From Metapseudomonas otitidis (lineage in GTDB: Bacteria; Pseudomonadota; Gammaproteobacteria; Pseudomonadales; Pseudomonadaceae), in contig NZ_FOJP01000026.1 in NCBI RefSeq assembly GCF_900111835.1, forward strand, positions 1 to 64,000: 64,000 nucleotides of DNA. The letters run 5' to 3'. Positions 27,101 through 42,100 of the stretch are shown here, piece by piece. The position numbers and the translations under genes were made by a program. Each line of letters begins with the position of its first letter. Position 1 is the first letter of the stretch. Under the pieces are notes generated by a model, which saw only the letters and a list, made by a program, of their open reading frames with translations, did not search any database and had not been told where the DNA came from.

Positions 27101-30100
27101 CACCCTGCCGACCCCGGTGGAAGAGAGCACCCCGGCCGAGCTGCGCTTCGCCATCAGCGGCGACCTGGACCTGGTGCGCAGCACCGAGGTCCGTCTGCTG
27201 GACGGCCGCTACCAGGCCGCCACCTTCGACCGCGCCAGCGGCCTGGCCAGCCTGAGCCTGCCGCACCCGCGCCTGCGCGACCTGCCGGGCGCGCCGACCA
27301 CGGCCACCCCGATCACCGCCGAGCTGCGCGTGGGCTTCGGCCTGGCCGGCCAGGAAAGCTACCGCTACTTCCAGGTGGGCTACGACCTGCAGCCGGACCG
27401 CACCCCGCCGCAGCTGTCGATCATCGCGCCGCTGGACGGCGAGTTCGTGCCCCGTGGCGAGGTGACCGAGGTCATCCTGCGCAGCTACGACCGCTACGGC
27501 ATCGACCGCGTCGAAGCCTGCGTCGACAGCCGCAGCGCCGATACCTTCGCCGACGCCCAGGCCTGCCAGCGCCTCGCCGACCCGGGCCGCCTGCGCCTGC
27601 CGGTCGCCGCCGACGCCACCCAGCCGATCCACGTGGTGGCCCGCGCCATCGACCTCAACGGCCTGGCCAGCGCGCCGGCCAGCGTCACCCTGCAGCCCTA
27701 CGACAGCCGCAGCGGCGCGCCGGAACTGAGCTTCCTGGTCCCGGCCGACGGCCTCGACGTCCAGGCCGGCGAGACTATCCCGGTGCGGGTGCGCATGCGC
27801 AAGCTCGAACAGGCCACCCTGAACCTCGACATCGCCGGCAACCCGCAGCACCCGGGCAACCCGGCGGCGCGCAGCCTGACCCGCGCCGCCGACGGCGACG
27901 ACGTGGTGGAGCTGGCCGTGCCCATGCCCCAGGTCGCCGCCGATGGCGTGCTGGTGCTGCGCCTCGAAGCCACCTGGCAGGGCCAGACCCTGCGCAGCCA
28001 GCGCATCCTCAACCTGCACGCCGACAACGGCATCGACCAGGACGTCGCCCTGCTGCTGCAACCGGCCAGCACCCTGCTGGCGGGCACCCAGCTGTGGATC
28101 GACGCGCCGCCACCGGCGGGCATGACCGACTTCAGCCGCGATTCGAGTCTCGACCTGTTCGACCCGGCCGATGCCGGCAGCGCCGCCGCGCGCCTGGCCT
28201 TCGGTGACCAGCGCCAGGTCTGGAACAGCCGCTTCGACGGTGCCGGCCTGCGCCTGGCCGCGACCCTGCGCGACCGTTCCGGCCACGAGAAACAACTGGA
28301 CCGCAGCCTGGCCAAGCTGGCCTACCTGCAGGCCGAAAGCCGTCGCGAGCCCATCGAGACCGGCTATCAGGCCGGCCACCTGACCCGCCTGCCGGGCCTG
28401 GCCCAGGGCGCCGCCTGGGTCGAGAACGCCCAGCGCGACGGTTACCGCATCCGTACCCTCGACGGCCTGGTGGAAAGCCGCGACAGCGGCCGTGTCCGCC
28501 AACTGGCCTTCACCGGCACCGGCCTGGCGGCCCAGGTCCGCCGCGACGGCCAGGACTACCTGCGCTTCTGGCGCTGGCAGGACGGCGCCTGGCTGGCCGC
28601 CGTGGAACAACCCATCGCCGGCACCCTGCTGGGCGGCAGCGGCGACCTGCTGTACGTCCGCCATGGCCAGCAACTGGGCGGCTACGCCGTCGACGGTGGC
28701 GCCATGAGCGAGCTGGTGGGCCTGAGCCTCGCCGACGAGATCCGCCAGGTGCAGCTGGACGGCCAGCGCCTGCTGGTGCTGACCGACAAGGGCCTGGAAT
28801 GGCTGCAGCTGGACGACAGCCGCCTGCCGCAACTGGTGCGCCGCGCCGGCCTGGCGCTGCCGGGCCGCCTGGGCTTCGCCCTCGACGGCGAGCGCCTGCT
28901 GGCCTGGACCGCCACCGAAGCCGCCCGCTACACGCCGGTGCTGGATGCCGACGGCTGGCGCCTGGGCGATGCCACCGTGCTGGCTGTCGACGGCCGCGTG
29001 CAGCGTGCCCGCTTCGACGGCGAACTGGCCTGGCTGCGGGTAAGCAACGACCTGCACGGTGACAGCTGGCAGGCCTGGCGTGACGGCGAGCGCCTGGGCG
29101 CCCTGGCGGGCGAACGCCAGGACCTGGCCTTCGGTGCCGGCCGCCTGGTGTCCCTGCAACTGCGCGATGGCGTGCAGCACCTGGTGGTCGAGCCCCTGAA
29201 AGTGGCCGCCGCACCGGCTGCCGCACTGACCGCCAAGGCCGTGCGCCTGCCCTTCGGTGTCCTGGTCGGCGGCTTGCCCGCTGCCGCCGAGGCCGCGCTC
29301 GGCCAGGCCGACCTGAGCCTGCGCGATGGCGCCGACAAGCCCCTGGCCGCCCAGGCTTTCTGGTACCAGGGCGAACTGGATGCCTACCTGGGCGAGGCCT
29401 TCCCCCAAGGCCGCGCCTGGCTGCTGGCCAACCCACCGGCCAGCCTGCGCCTGGTGCTGCAGGACCACGCCGGTGAGCAGGCCCTGGACCTGGCCGTACC
29501 TGCAGCCACCCATGCCGCCGCCGAACTGACGCCCGACCAGGGCGCGGTCCTCGCCGCCGGAGCCCGCCTGCCGCTGGCCGCCGCGTTCGCTGCCGGCAGC
29601 GACGGCCGTGGCGCCACCCTGTCCCGCGAGGGCCAGGTGCAGCCCGGCATCAATGGCCTGCGCCAGCGCTTCAGCTGGATCGGCCTGCCCGCCAGCGGCG
29701 AAGCCCGCTACGCCTGGCAGGATGCGGCCGGCGCCCGCGAGATCGGCTTGTTCACCAAGGCCAACCCGTCCACCAGCGCCGTCACCCTGAGCGGTGCCGG
29801 CAACAACCAGGTGTTCGCCGAAGGCTCCAGCCTGTCCCTGGCCTACCAGGTGGGCGACGTCCCGGCCTGGGTGGAGATCGAACTGCTGAGCTTCAACGGC
29901 CAGTCCGTGCAGCGCATCCTCGACGCCGGCCAGCAGGGCCGCTTCAGCCTGCGCCTGCCCCAGGTGGCCGTACAGGAAAGCTATGTGCTGCGCGCCCGCG
30001 CCTACTTCCCGGGCGACTTCCACTACAGCGAGCAGCAGCTGAACCTGCGCGTCGCGCCGGCCCAGCAACTGCCCCAGCCGCAACTCGTTGGCCTGCCGAG

Positions 30101-33100
30101 CCTGCTGTACGCCGGTAGCCGCGTGGACCTGAGCCTGAGCGGCGTGGACGCCAGCCGCTTCCGCATGAGCTTGCAAGCCTTGGACGGTGGTAATCGCCTG
30201 CTGGCCAGCGGTGACAGCAGCCTTAACTTGCGCCTGCCGAAGGACATCCGCGAACTGCAGGTGCATGCCCTGATCGACGATGAGCTGGGCAACCGCCAGG
30301 AGCGGCGCTGGAGCGCGCCGGTGGTGGATGCCTGGAGTCTACAGCGTGAAAACGTGCGACTGCCCTTCGACCTGATGCTGCCCCAGGTGGGGGGCTACTG
30401 GCTGGCAACAGGTGCCGAACTGCATGACGCCCAGGGCTTGCGTCAGCGTATGGATGGCCCCATCGCCGCCATGGACAACCTGCAGCGCTACCTGCTGCTG
30501 AGCATCAAGGGCTTCGGCCTGACCCTGCTGGACCCGCAGGACGGCCTGCGCAGCGCCGGCAGCCTGGCCGTGGCCGCCCCGATCAACCATCTGGCGGTGC
30601 AGGGCGAGCGCGTCCTCGGCGCCAGTGGTCGCGACCTGTATTGGTTCGACGCCCTGGGCGGCCAGCTCAAGGCCACCGGCACCCAGACCCTGGGCGCGGA
30701 GGTCCGCCAACTGCTGGCCCGCGACGACGGCTTCCTGGTGCTCACCGCCGGCCAGGTCCTGCGCCTGTCCGCCAGCGGCCAGGTCATCGCCAGCTTCAAC
30801 GGCGAGAACCTGCTGGCCATGGCCCGCAGCGGCGACCAGCTGCAGGTGTCGGATGCCGCCGGCCGCCTGTGGCGCCTGGACGCCGGCCTGAAGGGCACCT
30901 CCGTACAGCTGGGCACCGCCGCCAAGCGCCTGTTCGCCCTGCCGGGGCAACTGCTGGCGCTGGCCGACGGCCGCCTGCAACTGATCGACCTGGCCACCCG
31001 CCAGCGCATCGCCGACTGGAGCCTGGGCAACGCGCCCGTGGCCGCGGCCCAGTGGACCGGCGGCCGCCTCTGGCTGGGCGGCAGCGAAGGCCTGGTGCTG
31101 CGTCCGCAGGCCGGTAGCGCGGGCTTCCACCTGTTGCACGACAGCCGCAGCCTGGCCACCCCGACCCGTGGCAGCGTGGAAGACCTGGGCCTGCGTGACG
31201 GCCAGGTACTGGTCGCCGCCGACAACTTCGGCGCCCAGTTGCTGCGCCAGGACGACGCCGGCACCTGGCAGTCCACCCTTTACCCGAGCCAGGCCTTCAC
31301 CCAGGCCGCCAGCCAGGTGGCCAGTGCCGGTGACCTGTGGTTCCTCGCCCAGGATCAGCAGCAGCAGGTGGTGGCGCTGTCGCGCTCCACCCTGGCGGCG
31401 CAGACCGTCTTCGCCCAGACCCCGGTGAATGATCTGGCCATCGCCCGTGGCCAACTGCTGGTGGCCAGCGGCGGCAGCCTGCTGATCGCCCCCCTGGACA
31501 ACCTGACCAACCCGGCCAGCCGCCGCAGCCTGCTGGTCAACGCCCAGGAAAGCCTGCGCCAGCTGTCGGCCCACGGTAGCCGCGTCGCCGCCTTGAGCGA
31601 GAGCGGCCGGGTGTTCCTGGTGGACCTGCGCAGCGACGCGCGCCAGCCGGTCAGCGAACTGAGCGCCCAGCTCGGTGGCGAAGTCCGTCAACTGGCGTTC
31701 GATGGCGATGCGCTGTTCTACCTCTCCGCCGAGCGTGCCTGGCGCTACGACCTGCGCAGTGGCCAGCGCAGCGAACTGCTGGCCGGCGCCACCGTCACCC
31801 AGCTGTACCTGGGCGGCAACCTGCTGTGGATCGAACAACCCCAGGCCCAGGGCGTGCGCCTGCTGGCCCTGGACCCGGCCAGCGGCCAAGCCATGGCCGG
31901 TGGCGAGCTGCGTCTCGCCCAGCGCGTCAGCGCCCTGGCGGTGGAGAACAACCGCCTGGCCGTCGGCCTCGGCAGCCAGGGCGTGCTGGTCTATGAGCTG
32001 CCCTACGGCCTCGGCGCCAGCACCACCTCGCTGCTGGAGCCCCTGGCCGGCAGCCACCTGCAACCGGCCCAGGCGCTGGCCCTTGGCCTGGCGGAAGACG
32101 GCCTGCGGGGCGTCGAATTCAGCATCAACGGCCAGACGGCCGGCACCCTTGGCCAGGGCCTCGGCCGTACCAGCCTGCGCCTGCCCGCCAGCCTGCCGGG
32201 CGGCCAGTCCCTGGCGCTGGGCCTGCGCGTCGAGGACGCCTTCGGGGTGATCCGCCAGGGCAGCGCCCGCGACCTGTTCATGGAGCCGGGCGATGGCGTG
32301 GCCAACCCCTTCAGCATCGCCCTGGTGGCCGACGAACATTCCTGGCTGCCCCTGCCGCTGACCGTCAGCGCCCAGGTCAGCGGTAGCCAGCAGCCCCTGG
32401 CCCAGGTGGAATTCCTGGTCGCCGCCGACGGCAACGGACCCTGGCAGCGCGTCGCCCTGCGCAGCGCCCAGCCCTACCAGGCCAACCTGGCCCTGGACGG
32501 CAGCTTCTCCGGCCAGTACCTCAAGGCCCGCGCGGTGGACGTGTTCGGCAACAGCGCCGAGTCGGCGGCCAAGCGCTTCTACCGCCACCAGGACACCAAG
32601 GCCCCCACCGTGAGCCTCGGTTACCAGGGCAGCGCGGTGTTCAAGGACAAGAATCAGGCCGTGCGCGGCTACCCCTTCACCGTCACCGCGCAGATGGCGG
32701 ACGAGGAGGGCGCCCTCGACAAGGCCTCGCTGATCCGCAACGGCCAGGTGGTGGCGGTGGCCTTCGGCCAGAACCAGCTGAGCTACCAGGATGCCGCCAC
32801 CAGCCTTGGCGAGCAGGTCTACAACGTCGAGGTGCGTGACCGCGCCGGCAACGTGACCAGCGCCGAGCTGCGCGTCACCGTGATCGACGACGCCTTCCCC
32901 GAGGTCACCACCCTGAACCTGCCGGCCGAGGTGATCGAACGCGGTCGCTTCGACGTCCAGCTGGCCGCTCGCGACGACGTCGGCCTGAAGGGCGTCGATC
33001 TGCTGTGGAACGGTTTCACTGACCACTACGATGTCACCGGCACCAGTCTGAACCGCAGCTTCAGCGTCCAGGACCGCCGCACCGAGCGCGTCGTCAGCAG

Positions 33101-36100
33101 CGTCAACCAGCCGTTCAAGGTGCGCCTGACCGACAACCGCGGCCAGGTCAGCGAATCCCCGGTGCAGACCCTGCGTGTGCTCCGTGACCGTGCACCAGAC
33201 GCCGCTGCCCTGCAACTGAACCTGCCGGCCCGTGGTGTCTACGGCGGGTTGGTCACCCTGCAACTGAACAACCTCAACGCCCTGGACGACACCGGCGGCC
33301 TGGGCCTGCGCGTACTGCAACTGGTGGGCAGCGAGCGCAAGGAACTGTTCAACTGCCTGCGCGAAGACACCGGCAACTTCCGGTGCGGTAACGGCACCTA
33401 CTGGAACGGTCACAGCCGCGATCTGCGCATGCCCGAGGCGGCGCTACCGGGCGACAGCTTCCGCGTGCAGGTGGAACTCACTGACCGCATCGGCCAGCAG
33501 ACCCTCAGCCGCGAATACGCTGTAGCCCTGACTCAGTCGCCGAACCAGCTGCGCTTCAAGGCCATGCAGGGCAGCGACAACCCCGACCAGTCTCGGGTGC
33601 AGGAGCGCCCGGTCTTCCGCGTGCAGGTGCTCGACGCTGCCGCGCGCCCGGTGCCGGAGCAGCCGGTGCAATGGCGTCTGCGTCGCTTGACCGACGGCTA
33701 CGTGGAGAACCTCGGCATCAGCAACAGCGACGGTGGCGGCTACGCCAGCCTGACCCTCAACACTGATCGCAGCCTGGGCGACTACCAATTGTGGGCGGAC
33801 CTGCCTCAGTTCACCCAGGTGGCCCGCGCTGAGAAGGCCATCGGCCTGCTCGCCGGTCCGACCCGCAACCTGCTGCTCAGCTACCTGCCTCCAATGGAGG
33901 CAGGTGAGACCGTGGCGCTGGACATCCAGTCCCAGGACCTGGTGCTCAACCCGGTGACCGACGACCAGAGCAGCCTGCTGGTGCTGACCCTGCCGGCGGC
34001 CGACTACCATGCTCGGCCAGGCCCCGGCATCCAGATCGGCAGTACCACCCTCAACGGCCAGACCGTGGAGCGGGTGCAGGTGACCGTGAAGGACGGCCGC
34101 GCGCGGCTGAACCTGCAGGTCGGCCAGAAGGCCGGCCAGTTCAGCCTGCCGCTGTCGAGCAACGGCAACAGCATCCGCTACACCTACGACGGCCGCGGTA
34201 GCATCAGCTGCTGTCACAGCAAGCTCGACCTCACCGTGCTGCCGGCCGTGGCCAGCCACCTGCGCCTGCTCAATGACCAGGGCCGAGTACAGGAAGACGG
34301 TGCAGTGCTGAACCGGGGCATCAAGCAGGACGTGCGCCTGCAACTGATGCTGCAGGACCGCTTCGGCAACCCCATCACCCAGATTGACGGCAAGCCCGCC
34401 AACCTGGCGGTCAACGTCCAGGCCAGCGGCTCCGCCCTGGTGGATGGCAAGGCGGGTGGCGCCACCGTGCAGCTGAACGCCGGGCTGGGCTGGATGGCTA
34501 TCAGCGACGAAATCTTCGAGGAAGTCACCGTCAGCTTGGCCGGCCCGGTGCAGGCCCTGCCGAACTTGGACCTCACCAGCCGCTTCCGCATCAGCTTCAC
34601 CGTGCAACCGCCGGAAGTCGTCCGCGCCCTGATCGAGGCCCGCCAGGGCACCGCGCTGCATGCCTACTTCGACTTCGACGAGCCGGTGCGCCTGGCCAGC
34701 GGCGACGCCCTGAAGTTCTTTGAGGGCAATACGGCACGTGGCGGCAGCGCCACCCTCAGCAGCGACGGCCGCACCCTGAGCTTCGACGCGCAACCCGCGC
34801 TGGCCCTGGGCCGTTGCTACCGCTACGACACCACCGGCTCCGGCCTGCGCGGCGTTGCCCGCGACGACCAGGTCCGTGAGCAGGGCGCTGAGCTGTGTGC
34901 GCCTCATGCGCTGTTCAGCGTCGCCAGCCCTCTCAAGGTCCTGGCAAACCAGAAGATAGACGTCCCGTTAAAGAAGGCCGATATCGCTTGGTACAACGTC
35001 TACAACGGGCGCGCAGAGCTGGGGGACGTCACCCAGGGCTTCGACTGGACCTACGCTCCTTTCATTGTTCCGGCATTCTTCGACGCCGCGAATGACCCGA
35101 TCGCTGACGGCGCCCTGCTGCCGTTGACGCTGACCGGCACCCTGCCGGGCTCGCCGGCCAAGCCGGTGGTGCTGGGCAATACCTTGACACTCCAGGTCTT
35201 CGACCCGGTTGGCGATTTCGATGGTGATGGCCTCAGCAACAAGGTGGAACTCGAAACCTCCGGCCTTGACCCGACGCTGCCCGACTCGGACGGCAACGGC
35301 ATCCCGGATGGCGACGAGGATCTGGATGGCGATGGCTTGACCAACCTTCAAGAGGCCAAGGCCGGTACCAAGCTGCGCGTATACGACACGGACGGCGATG
35401 ACTTGTCCGATGGGGCGGAGGTCCTGACCCATCGCACCGACCCCCTGCTGAAGGATACGGACGGGGATGGCCTGACCGATGGCGAAGAGGTGCGAAATGT
35501 TCCGTCATCCTCACCACTGTTGAAGGATACAGACGGTGACAAGATTCCTGATCCGCTCGAACTGAAGATGGGTCTGGATCCTCGTGATCCGGCTGACGGT
35601 GAGGCCGACAAGGACGGTGACGGCCTGAGCAACACCCGCGAGGCCCTGCTGGGTACCTTCATCGATAAACCTGACAGTGACGGCGATACCCTGTCGGACG
35701 GCGTCGAAGTGGATCAGAAAGACTCCGATCCGCTGCTAAAAGATACCGATGACGATGGCTTGCGCGACGATGAAGATGCGGAGCCGAGGGTCAAGGACAC
35801 CCAGCCGCCTCGTGTGGGCCTGGAGACGCCGAAGCCTGGCCAGATCCTTCTGAAGAGCCAGCGCATGACCCTGGTGCCGACCCTGCAGGACAATGGCCGG
35901 GTTACCAAGGTGGCGTTCCGTGTCAATGGTGCTCAGGTTGCCTTGGTCACGACTCCACCCTTCAACTACACCCTCACTCTGCCAAGTGATGCCGATGGCC
36001 TGCGTCTTGAGTTCGTGGCTACCGACACCAACAACAACGTTGGCAGCAGCGGTGAGCATGCCTTCACCTTGGTGCATGACCCATTGACCACGGTGATCGG

Positions 36101-39100
36101 TCGTGTGGTGAGCAGCGCGGGGCAGCCCGTGGTCGGAGCCCAACTCGATGCCGGTGGGAACACGGGCGTGAGCCAGGACGATGGCCGCTTCGTTATTCCC
36201 CGGGTACCGGTAGCACCTGGCCAGGTCTCCGTCATTGCCAGTGGCTTGCTTGGCAGCCAGGCTGTAACCGCTGTCTCCGCACCCGTCGAGCCCATCTGGA
36301 ATGGCACCACCGATGTGGGCACCATCACGCTGCAGCAGCCGAAGGTACGGGTGGGTTATTACAACGCCCGATTCGATGCTGGCCAGCCGTCGCAACGGTT
36401 GGTCATCGAGCGGGCCGGTTATGAGCCGGTTCAGGTGAGCAACCTGGCGAGCTTCGATCTGTCGCAACTCGACATGCTGATGGTGGACAGCTCGCGGAAC
36501 TACCTTGGCAACAGCAGCTATTCCAACAACCGCGCCAAGGTCTTTGCCTTCGTCGAGAACGGCGGCACGCTGCTGTTCAACGAGGACTACAACACCAGCT
36601 CCAATGCAGTACTGGCGGACGTTCCCGGCCAGCCCGCGGAGTCGGTGTGGACGGGCAGCTCGAACCGTTTGACGCCGGTGCTGCGCTGGTCCGATGCCAG
36701 CGAAAGCCGCGTCGGCTCCTGGTGGCCCTATCGCAACAACAACTATTCCGGCCACGCCTACATGCCGATGGACACACTCGCGCCTGGCACTGTGCCGCTG
36801 ATGTTCACCGGGGAGCGTGCTTTCAAGCAGGTCACCGCCATTCGCTACACCTACGGTGCAGGCCAGGTTTACTTCGGTTTCACGCCGACGGAGTATTCCC
36901 GTCCAGCTGATAGCGATCCGCTGTTCACCCTCTACCACCCAGGCATCTTGGTGATGATGCACGAGCTGACCCTCAAGGACAGCGACCACGACGGCCTCAA
37001 GGACATCTACGAATATGCCCACGGCACCAGTGCCTTCAATGAAGACTGGGATGGCGACACATTGCTGGATGGCTTCGAGGTCAAGTACGGGTTCGACCCG
37101 CTGGTACCTGGTGAGCAGAACCTTGATAGCGATGGCGATGGCCTGAGCAACCTGCAGGAGCAGGCGTTGGGTACCAACCCTCGCCAGCCGGACAGCGACG
37201 AAGACACGCTGACCGATGGTGCCGAAGTCAACACGCACGACAGTGACCCGCTGAGCGAGGACAGCGACTACGACCGCGTACTGGATGCCGAGGAAGTCCG
37301 ACACAAGTCCAAGCCGCGCAAGGCAGACAGTGATGACGACGCCATCTCCGACTACGACGAGATCAACCAGTACCACACCTTCCCGGATCTCGCGGACAGT
37401 GATGACGACGGTCTGTCTGACTTCATCGAGCTGAAGGGACCCTATGCCGATATCCTCGACCCCCTGAACCCCAAAGATGCCAACCAGGATTACGACGGCG
37501 ACGGGCTGACCAACAAGCAGGAACTGCTGGAGACCCTGACCAATCCGAAGCTCAAGGACACCGACGGCGATGGCTTGACCGACGCTGAGGAATTGGCGCT
37601 TGGGCTCGACCCCATCGTTCGCGACATGGACGGCGATGGCCTGCTGGATGGCGAGGATAGCGAACCGAAGGTCAAGGACACCGAAGCACCCACGGTGAAC
37701 CTGGTTTCCCCGGTCGCCGGCACCAGCCTGGTTCACGGTCAGCAACTGCGTCTGCGCGCCGACGCCAGCGACAACGGCCGTGTGACCCGCGTGACCTTCC
37801 ATGTCAACGGCGTGGCCGTGGCGACCTATGACCGCGCGCCCTACCAACACGTGATCCGCGTGCCAGCCGTAGGTGCGCACCTGGACATCGAAGTCAGCGC
37901 CCGCGACACCAACGGCAACGAGAGCCGCAGCGGCGTGCGCCGCCTGAGCCTGGTGGATGATGCCGGCACCCAGGTCACCGGCCGCGTGCTGGATGGCAAC
38001 GGCCGCGCCGTGGAAGGTGCCCAGGTGACCCTGGTCGACGGCTACGAGGCCGCGCGTATCAGGCCGGTTTCCTACAGCCTGGACCAGGGCACGAACTGCG
38101 GCACTTATTGCTATGGCGATGACAGCGGGCGGCAGTTGATCGATGGTCGGTTGGGGGCGGCAGGTCTCGTGGCTGACATGGGTATGGGCAAAGCCCATGA
38201 GTGGCTGGGCTGGACTGCCCGTACCCAGAACATCGACTTTGACCTGGGGCAGGTGAGCCATGTCACCACCGTCGCGGTCGGCGCTACCCAGGACAGTCTC
38301 AGCAACGTGGTACTCCCCTCCTTCGACGTTCTGCAGAAGGTAGGGGATGAGTGGGTTGCGGTCGGCACCCTCAATACCCCGGCGAGCAATAGCAACAACC
38401 GCGAGCAGGAGTCCCGTGAGCCGCATGGCCAACTGACTCTCTCCGACCTGGACATCAACAGCCGTTATGTGCGCCTCAGTTTCCGGGCCAACGGCCCCTG
38501 GACCTTTGTGGATGAGGTGAGCTTCAGCAATGGCACTGGCCCGATGCCCTCCTCGGCTACCGTGACCAGCGACAGCAAGGGCCGCTTCACCCTGTCCGCG
38601 TCCACCCTGGCGCTGGAGCCACGGGTCAAGGCCGAGGCACGTTTCGGCAACCAGCCGGTCTCCGCTGCCAGCGAGGTGTTCGAACTGGTCCGGGGTGGCA
38701 GCTCCGATATTGGCGACCTGGTACTGGCCGCCCACGGCCGCACGGCATTCGAGCCGATCGAAGAGCGCCACGCGGTCGCAGAAGAGGAGAGTACTTCGTT
38801 CAGCCGTGTGGTGTTCAACAAAGTCCGTTGGGACTTCAACAGTGGCGGTGGCGTTGATTACGGCGCCTACGCCAACGGCTGGACCTTCAGTGGTGCTCAG
38901 CGTCTCGACGTCAATGGCTATAGCTACAGCAGTGACAGATACCGCACGCGAATGGATGGCCGCGAGCTGATCTACCCCGCCAAGCAGCTTGGCAATGTAT
39001 GGGTCAGCCGCAAGGCCTATGTGCCGGAGAACCAGAACTACGCCCGCTTCATCAGCGTGCTGGAGAACCCCAGCGAACAGCCGGTGACCGTACCCTTCTA

Positions 39101-42100
39101 TGTGTCCGGCAGCTTCTACTCAAACCGCCCTGTGTTGCAGACCTCATCTGGCGACGCGGCCTTCGACCCGGAAGACAGTTATCTGCTTGCCGACGATGCG
39201 GATCCGGAGGGTGGTGCGCAGGCTGCTGGAGTGCTCTTCGGCAGCCCGGATGCTCCGCTTCGGCCGATTGCCACCTCCTACGGCGGGGGCCGCTACCAAG
39301 CCAGGTACCAAGTCACCCTGGCGCCGCGTAGCCGCCAGGTGCTGGTGCAGTACCTGGTGCAGGACGCCAGCCGCGAGCGGGCTCGCAGCACCCTTGAGCA
39401 ACTGGCCCGTGTGGACGTCGAAGAACCGTACCTGACCATTGAGGAGCATCGGGATATCGTCAACTGGGTCACCCAGGTGGACACCGATGGTGATGGCCTG
39501 CCTGACGCAAGGGAGGTCGTGCTGGGGCTCAAGCCGTTGGAGCGGGACAGTGACGGTGACGACCTGTGGGATGGCTTCGAGGTGCGCTACGGCTTCGATC
39601 CGCAGCGCAATCAGGGTGAAGCGGCCGCAGACACCGACGAGGACCGCCTGAGCAACCTGCAGGAGCAGGAGGCTGGCAGTCACCCACGTGTGAAGGACAC
39701 CGATGGTGATGGCCTGTGGGACGGCGACGAAGTGCTGGTGCACCACTCCAGCCCGCTGACGAAAGACACCGATCTCGATCGCATCACCGACCCGCAAGAG
39801 CTGGTATTGGGCACCCGCCCCGACCTGGCCGACAGCGACACGGACGGCCTCAGCGATTACGACGAGCTCAACTTGCACCACACCGACCCGCTGAAAACGG
39901 ACAGTGACGGTGACGACATGCCCGACCTGTTCGAGGTGGAAAACAACCTGCTGGGCGTCAGTGCCCAGGATGACACTGACGGCGATGGGTTGAGCAACCT
40001 GGCCGAGTTCCGCGCGGGCACCTTGCCGCGCAACGTCGACACCGACGGTGATGAGTTGCTGGACGGCTGGGAAGTACTGGGCACGCCGCCGAGCGACCCG
40101 CTCAAGGCAGACGGCGACGACGGTGGCCGCCGCGATATCAACGAGCGCTTTGTCGATGGCACCAACCCCAAGGTGGCGGGCGACGACCGTCGAAACGTGG
40201 GCGGCCACCACTCTTTGAGCGACGAGAACAACCGCAGCTTCACCTTCGCTGAAAATGGTGATGGTCTGAGCAGTACGGGCGATGCCATCAACAGTAGCCG
40301 GGCCTTCCGGCTCTATATCAACGGCGAGCGCTACAACTACTGGTACAACGATGCGACTACCAGTGCCAACGGTCGCGAGTATCACTATGAAGGTCGCCGC
40401 CTCGACAACCTAGTGGTCAGCCGGCGCGTGCTGGTGCCCAGCGCCGGCGGTGCCTACGCCCGTTACCTGGAGATCCTCGATAATCCGGGCAACACCGAGC
40501 AGGTGGTCACCTTGCGCCTGGAGTCCTACTACGGTGCCAACGACGCCCAGACCGCCATCGTTACCAGCAGCGGCGATGACCAGTTGACCACCGCCGACGA
40601 CTACCTGGCGTTGCGTGATACCGCCAAGCCGACCCGCCCGGTGCTACTCCATGTGCTGGGCGGCAACGCCAACCGTCGCCAGGGCACCAGCCTGGTCACC
40701 CGCAACGGTCGTAAGTGGGAGGCGGAGTACCAGGTACGCATTCCGGCGGGTGAACGCCGCGTGGTGATGCACTTCGCCACCCTGGAAGGTTCAGTCGATG
40801 CCGCCATGCAGACCGGCGCCCGCCTGCGCAGCCTCAAGGGTCTGGGCCTGGACAACATGGACCCGGCCCTGGCGGGCAAGGTGGTGAACTTCTTCGCTTT
40901 CTCTGACCAGGACGAGGATGGGCTGAGCGACGCCGATGAAGAACGCCTGGGAACCGGCGTGACCGACCCTGACTCCGACGATGACGGCATTCCGGACGGC
41001 AAGGACAGTGAACCGATGGTGCCTGACACCACCGCGCCGCATGTGGAGATCCAGCCGCTCGAGTCTTTCCGACTCTATGCCGGTGACCCGCTGGATATCA
41101 CGGCGTTGATCACTGACGACGGTCTGGTTACCAAGGTGGAGTTGCTGCAGGACGGCCTGCTGCGTGAAACCCGCACCAGCGGTGGCAGCCAGACCTTCAC
41201 CGTGGTTCTGCCCAATCACAGTTCCCTGTTGCAGGTGCGTGCCACCGATAGCAATGGGAACGCGTACACCGATCAAGTCGAAGTCGCCATTGTTACCGTG
41301 CCCAAGTTGAGCGTGTCTGGGCAGGTTCGGGATGTTTTGGGCAATCCTGTCGTCGGAGCATGGGTTCAGGTGCAAGACGAGCAAATCGTGACCGACGAGC
41401 GGGGGCGCTACCTGGCCCGGGTTCAGGCGGCAGTCGATACCATGCTGGATATCCGGGCCTCGGCGCTGTTCGGCAAGCAACCAATGGTCGCGACACTGAG
41501 AATGCCTATGCCAGAGGGTTCGGAGAGCGTAGAGCTCCAGCCCCTGGTGCTAAAGGCCAATACCCGTATAGGCAGTGATGCCATTGCTGAGTCTGAATTG
41601 CGCTATGAGGGCGATGTAAACTTCATCTATTCCATTCGAGATAAGGCCTATTGGTGGGATATCCAGAGCAACGGTGCGATCAACGACGGCACTGACAATG
41701 CATTCGACAGCGCCCAGAACCTGATCGTCAACGGGCGTGAGTTCCCCTATGTCAGCCAGGGATGGAAGCGCTTGGCCGGGCGCGAGGTCACGTTGTTCGC
41801 TGAGGATCTGGCAGGGCTGCGGGTCAGCCGGACCGTCTATGTGCCGCAAGATGCTTATTACGCGCGCTTCATCGAGCGGATCGAGAACACCGGTGATCAC
41901 GCTATCACCGTACCGGTTCGCATAGCTGGAAACCTGGGCTCTGCGGGGGATACCACCGTAGTCATGAAGTCGTCGGATTATGAGGCCTTTGCCGCCACCG
42001 ATAGCTGGCTGTTGATCGATGACAGCAAGGATGGTGCCGGTAGCCCGGCTGTAGGGCTGGTCTTCTCCAGCCGTGATGCACTGGTCCGTCCGGATGCGGT

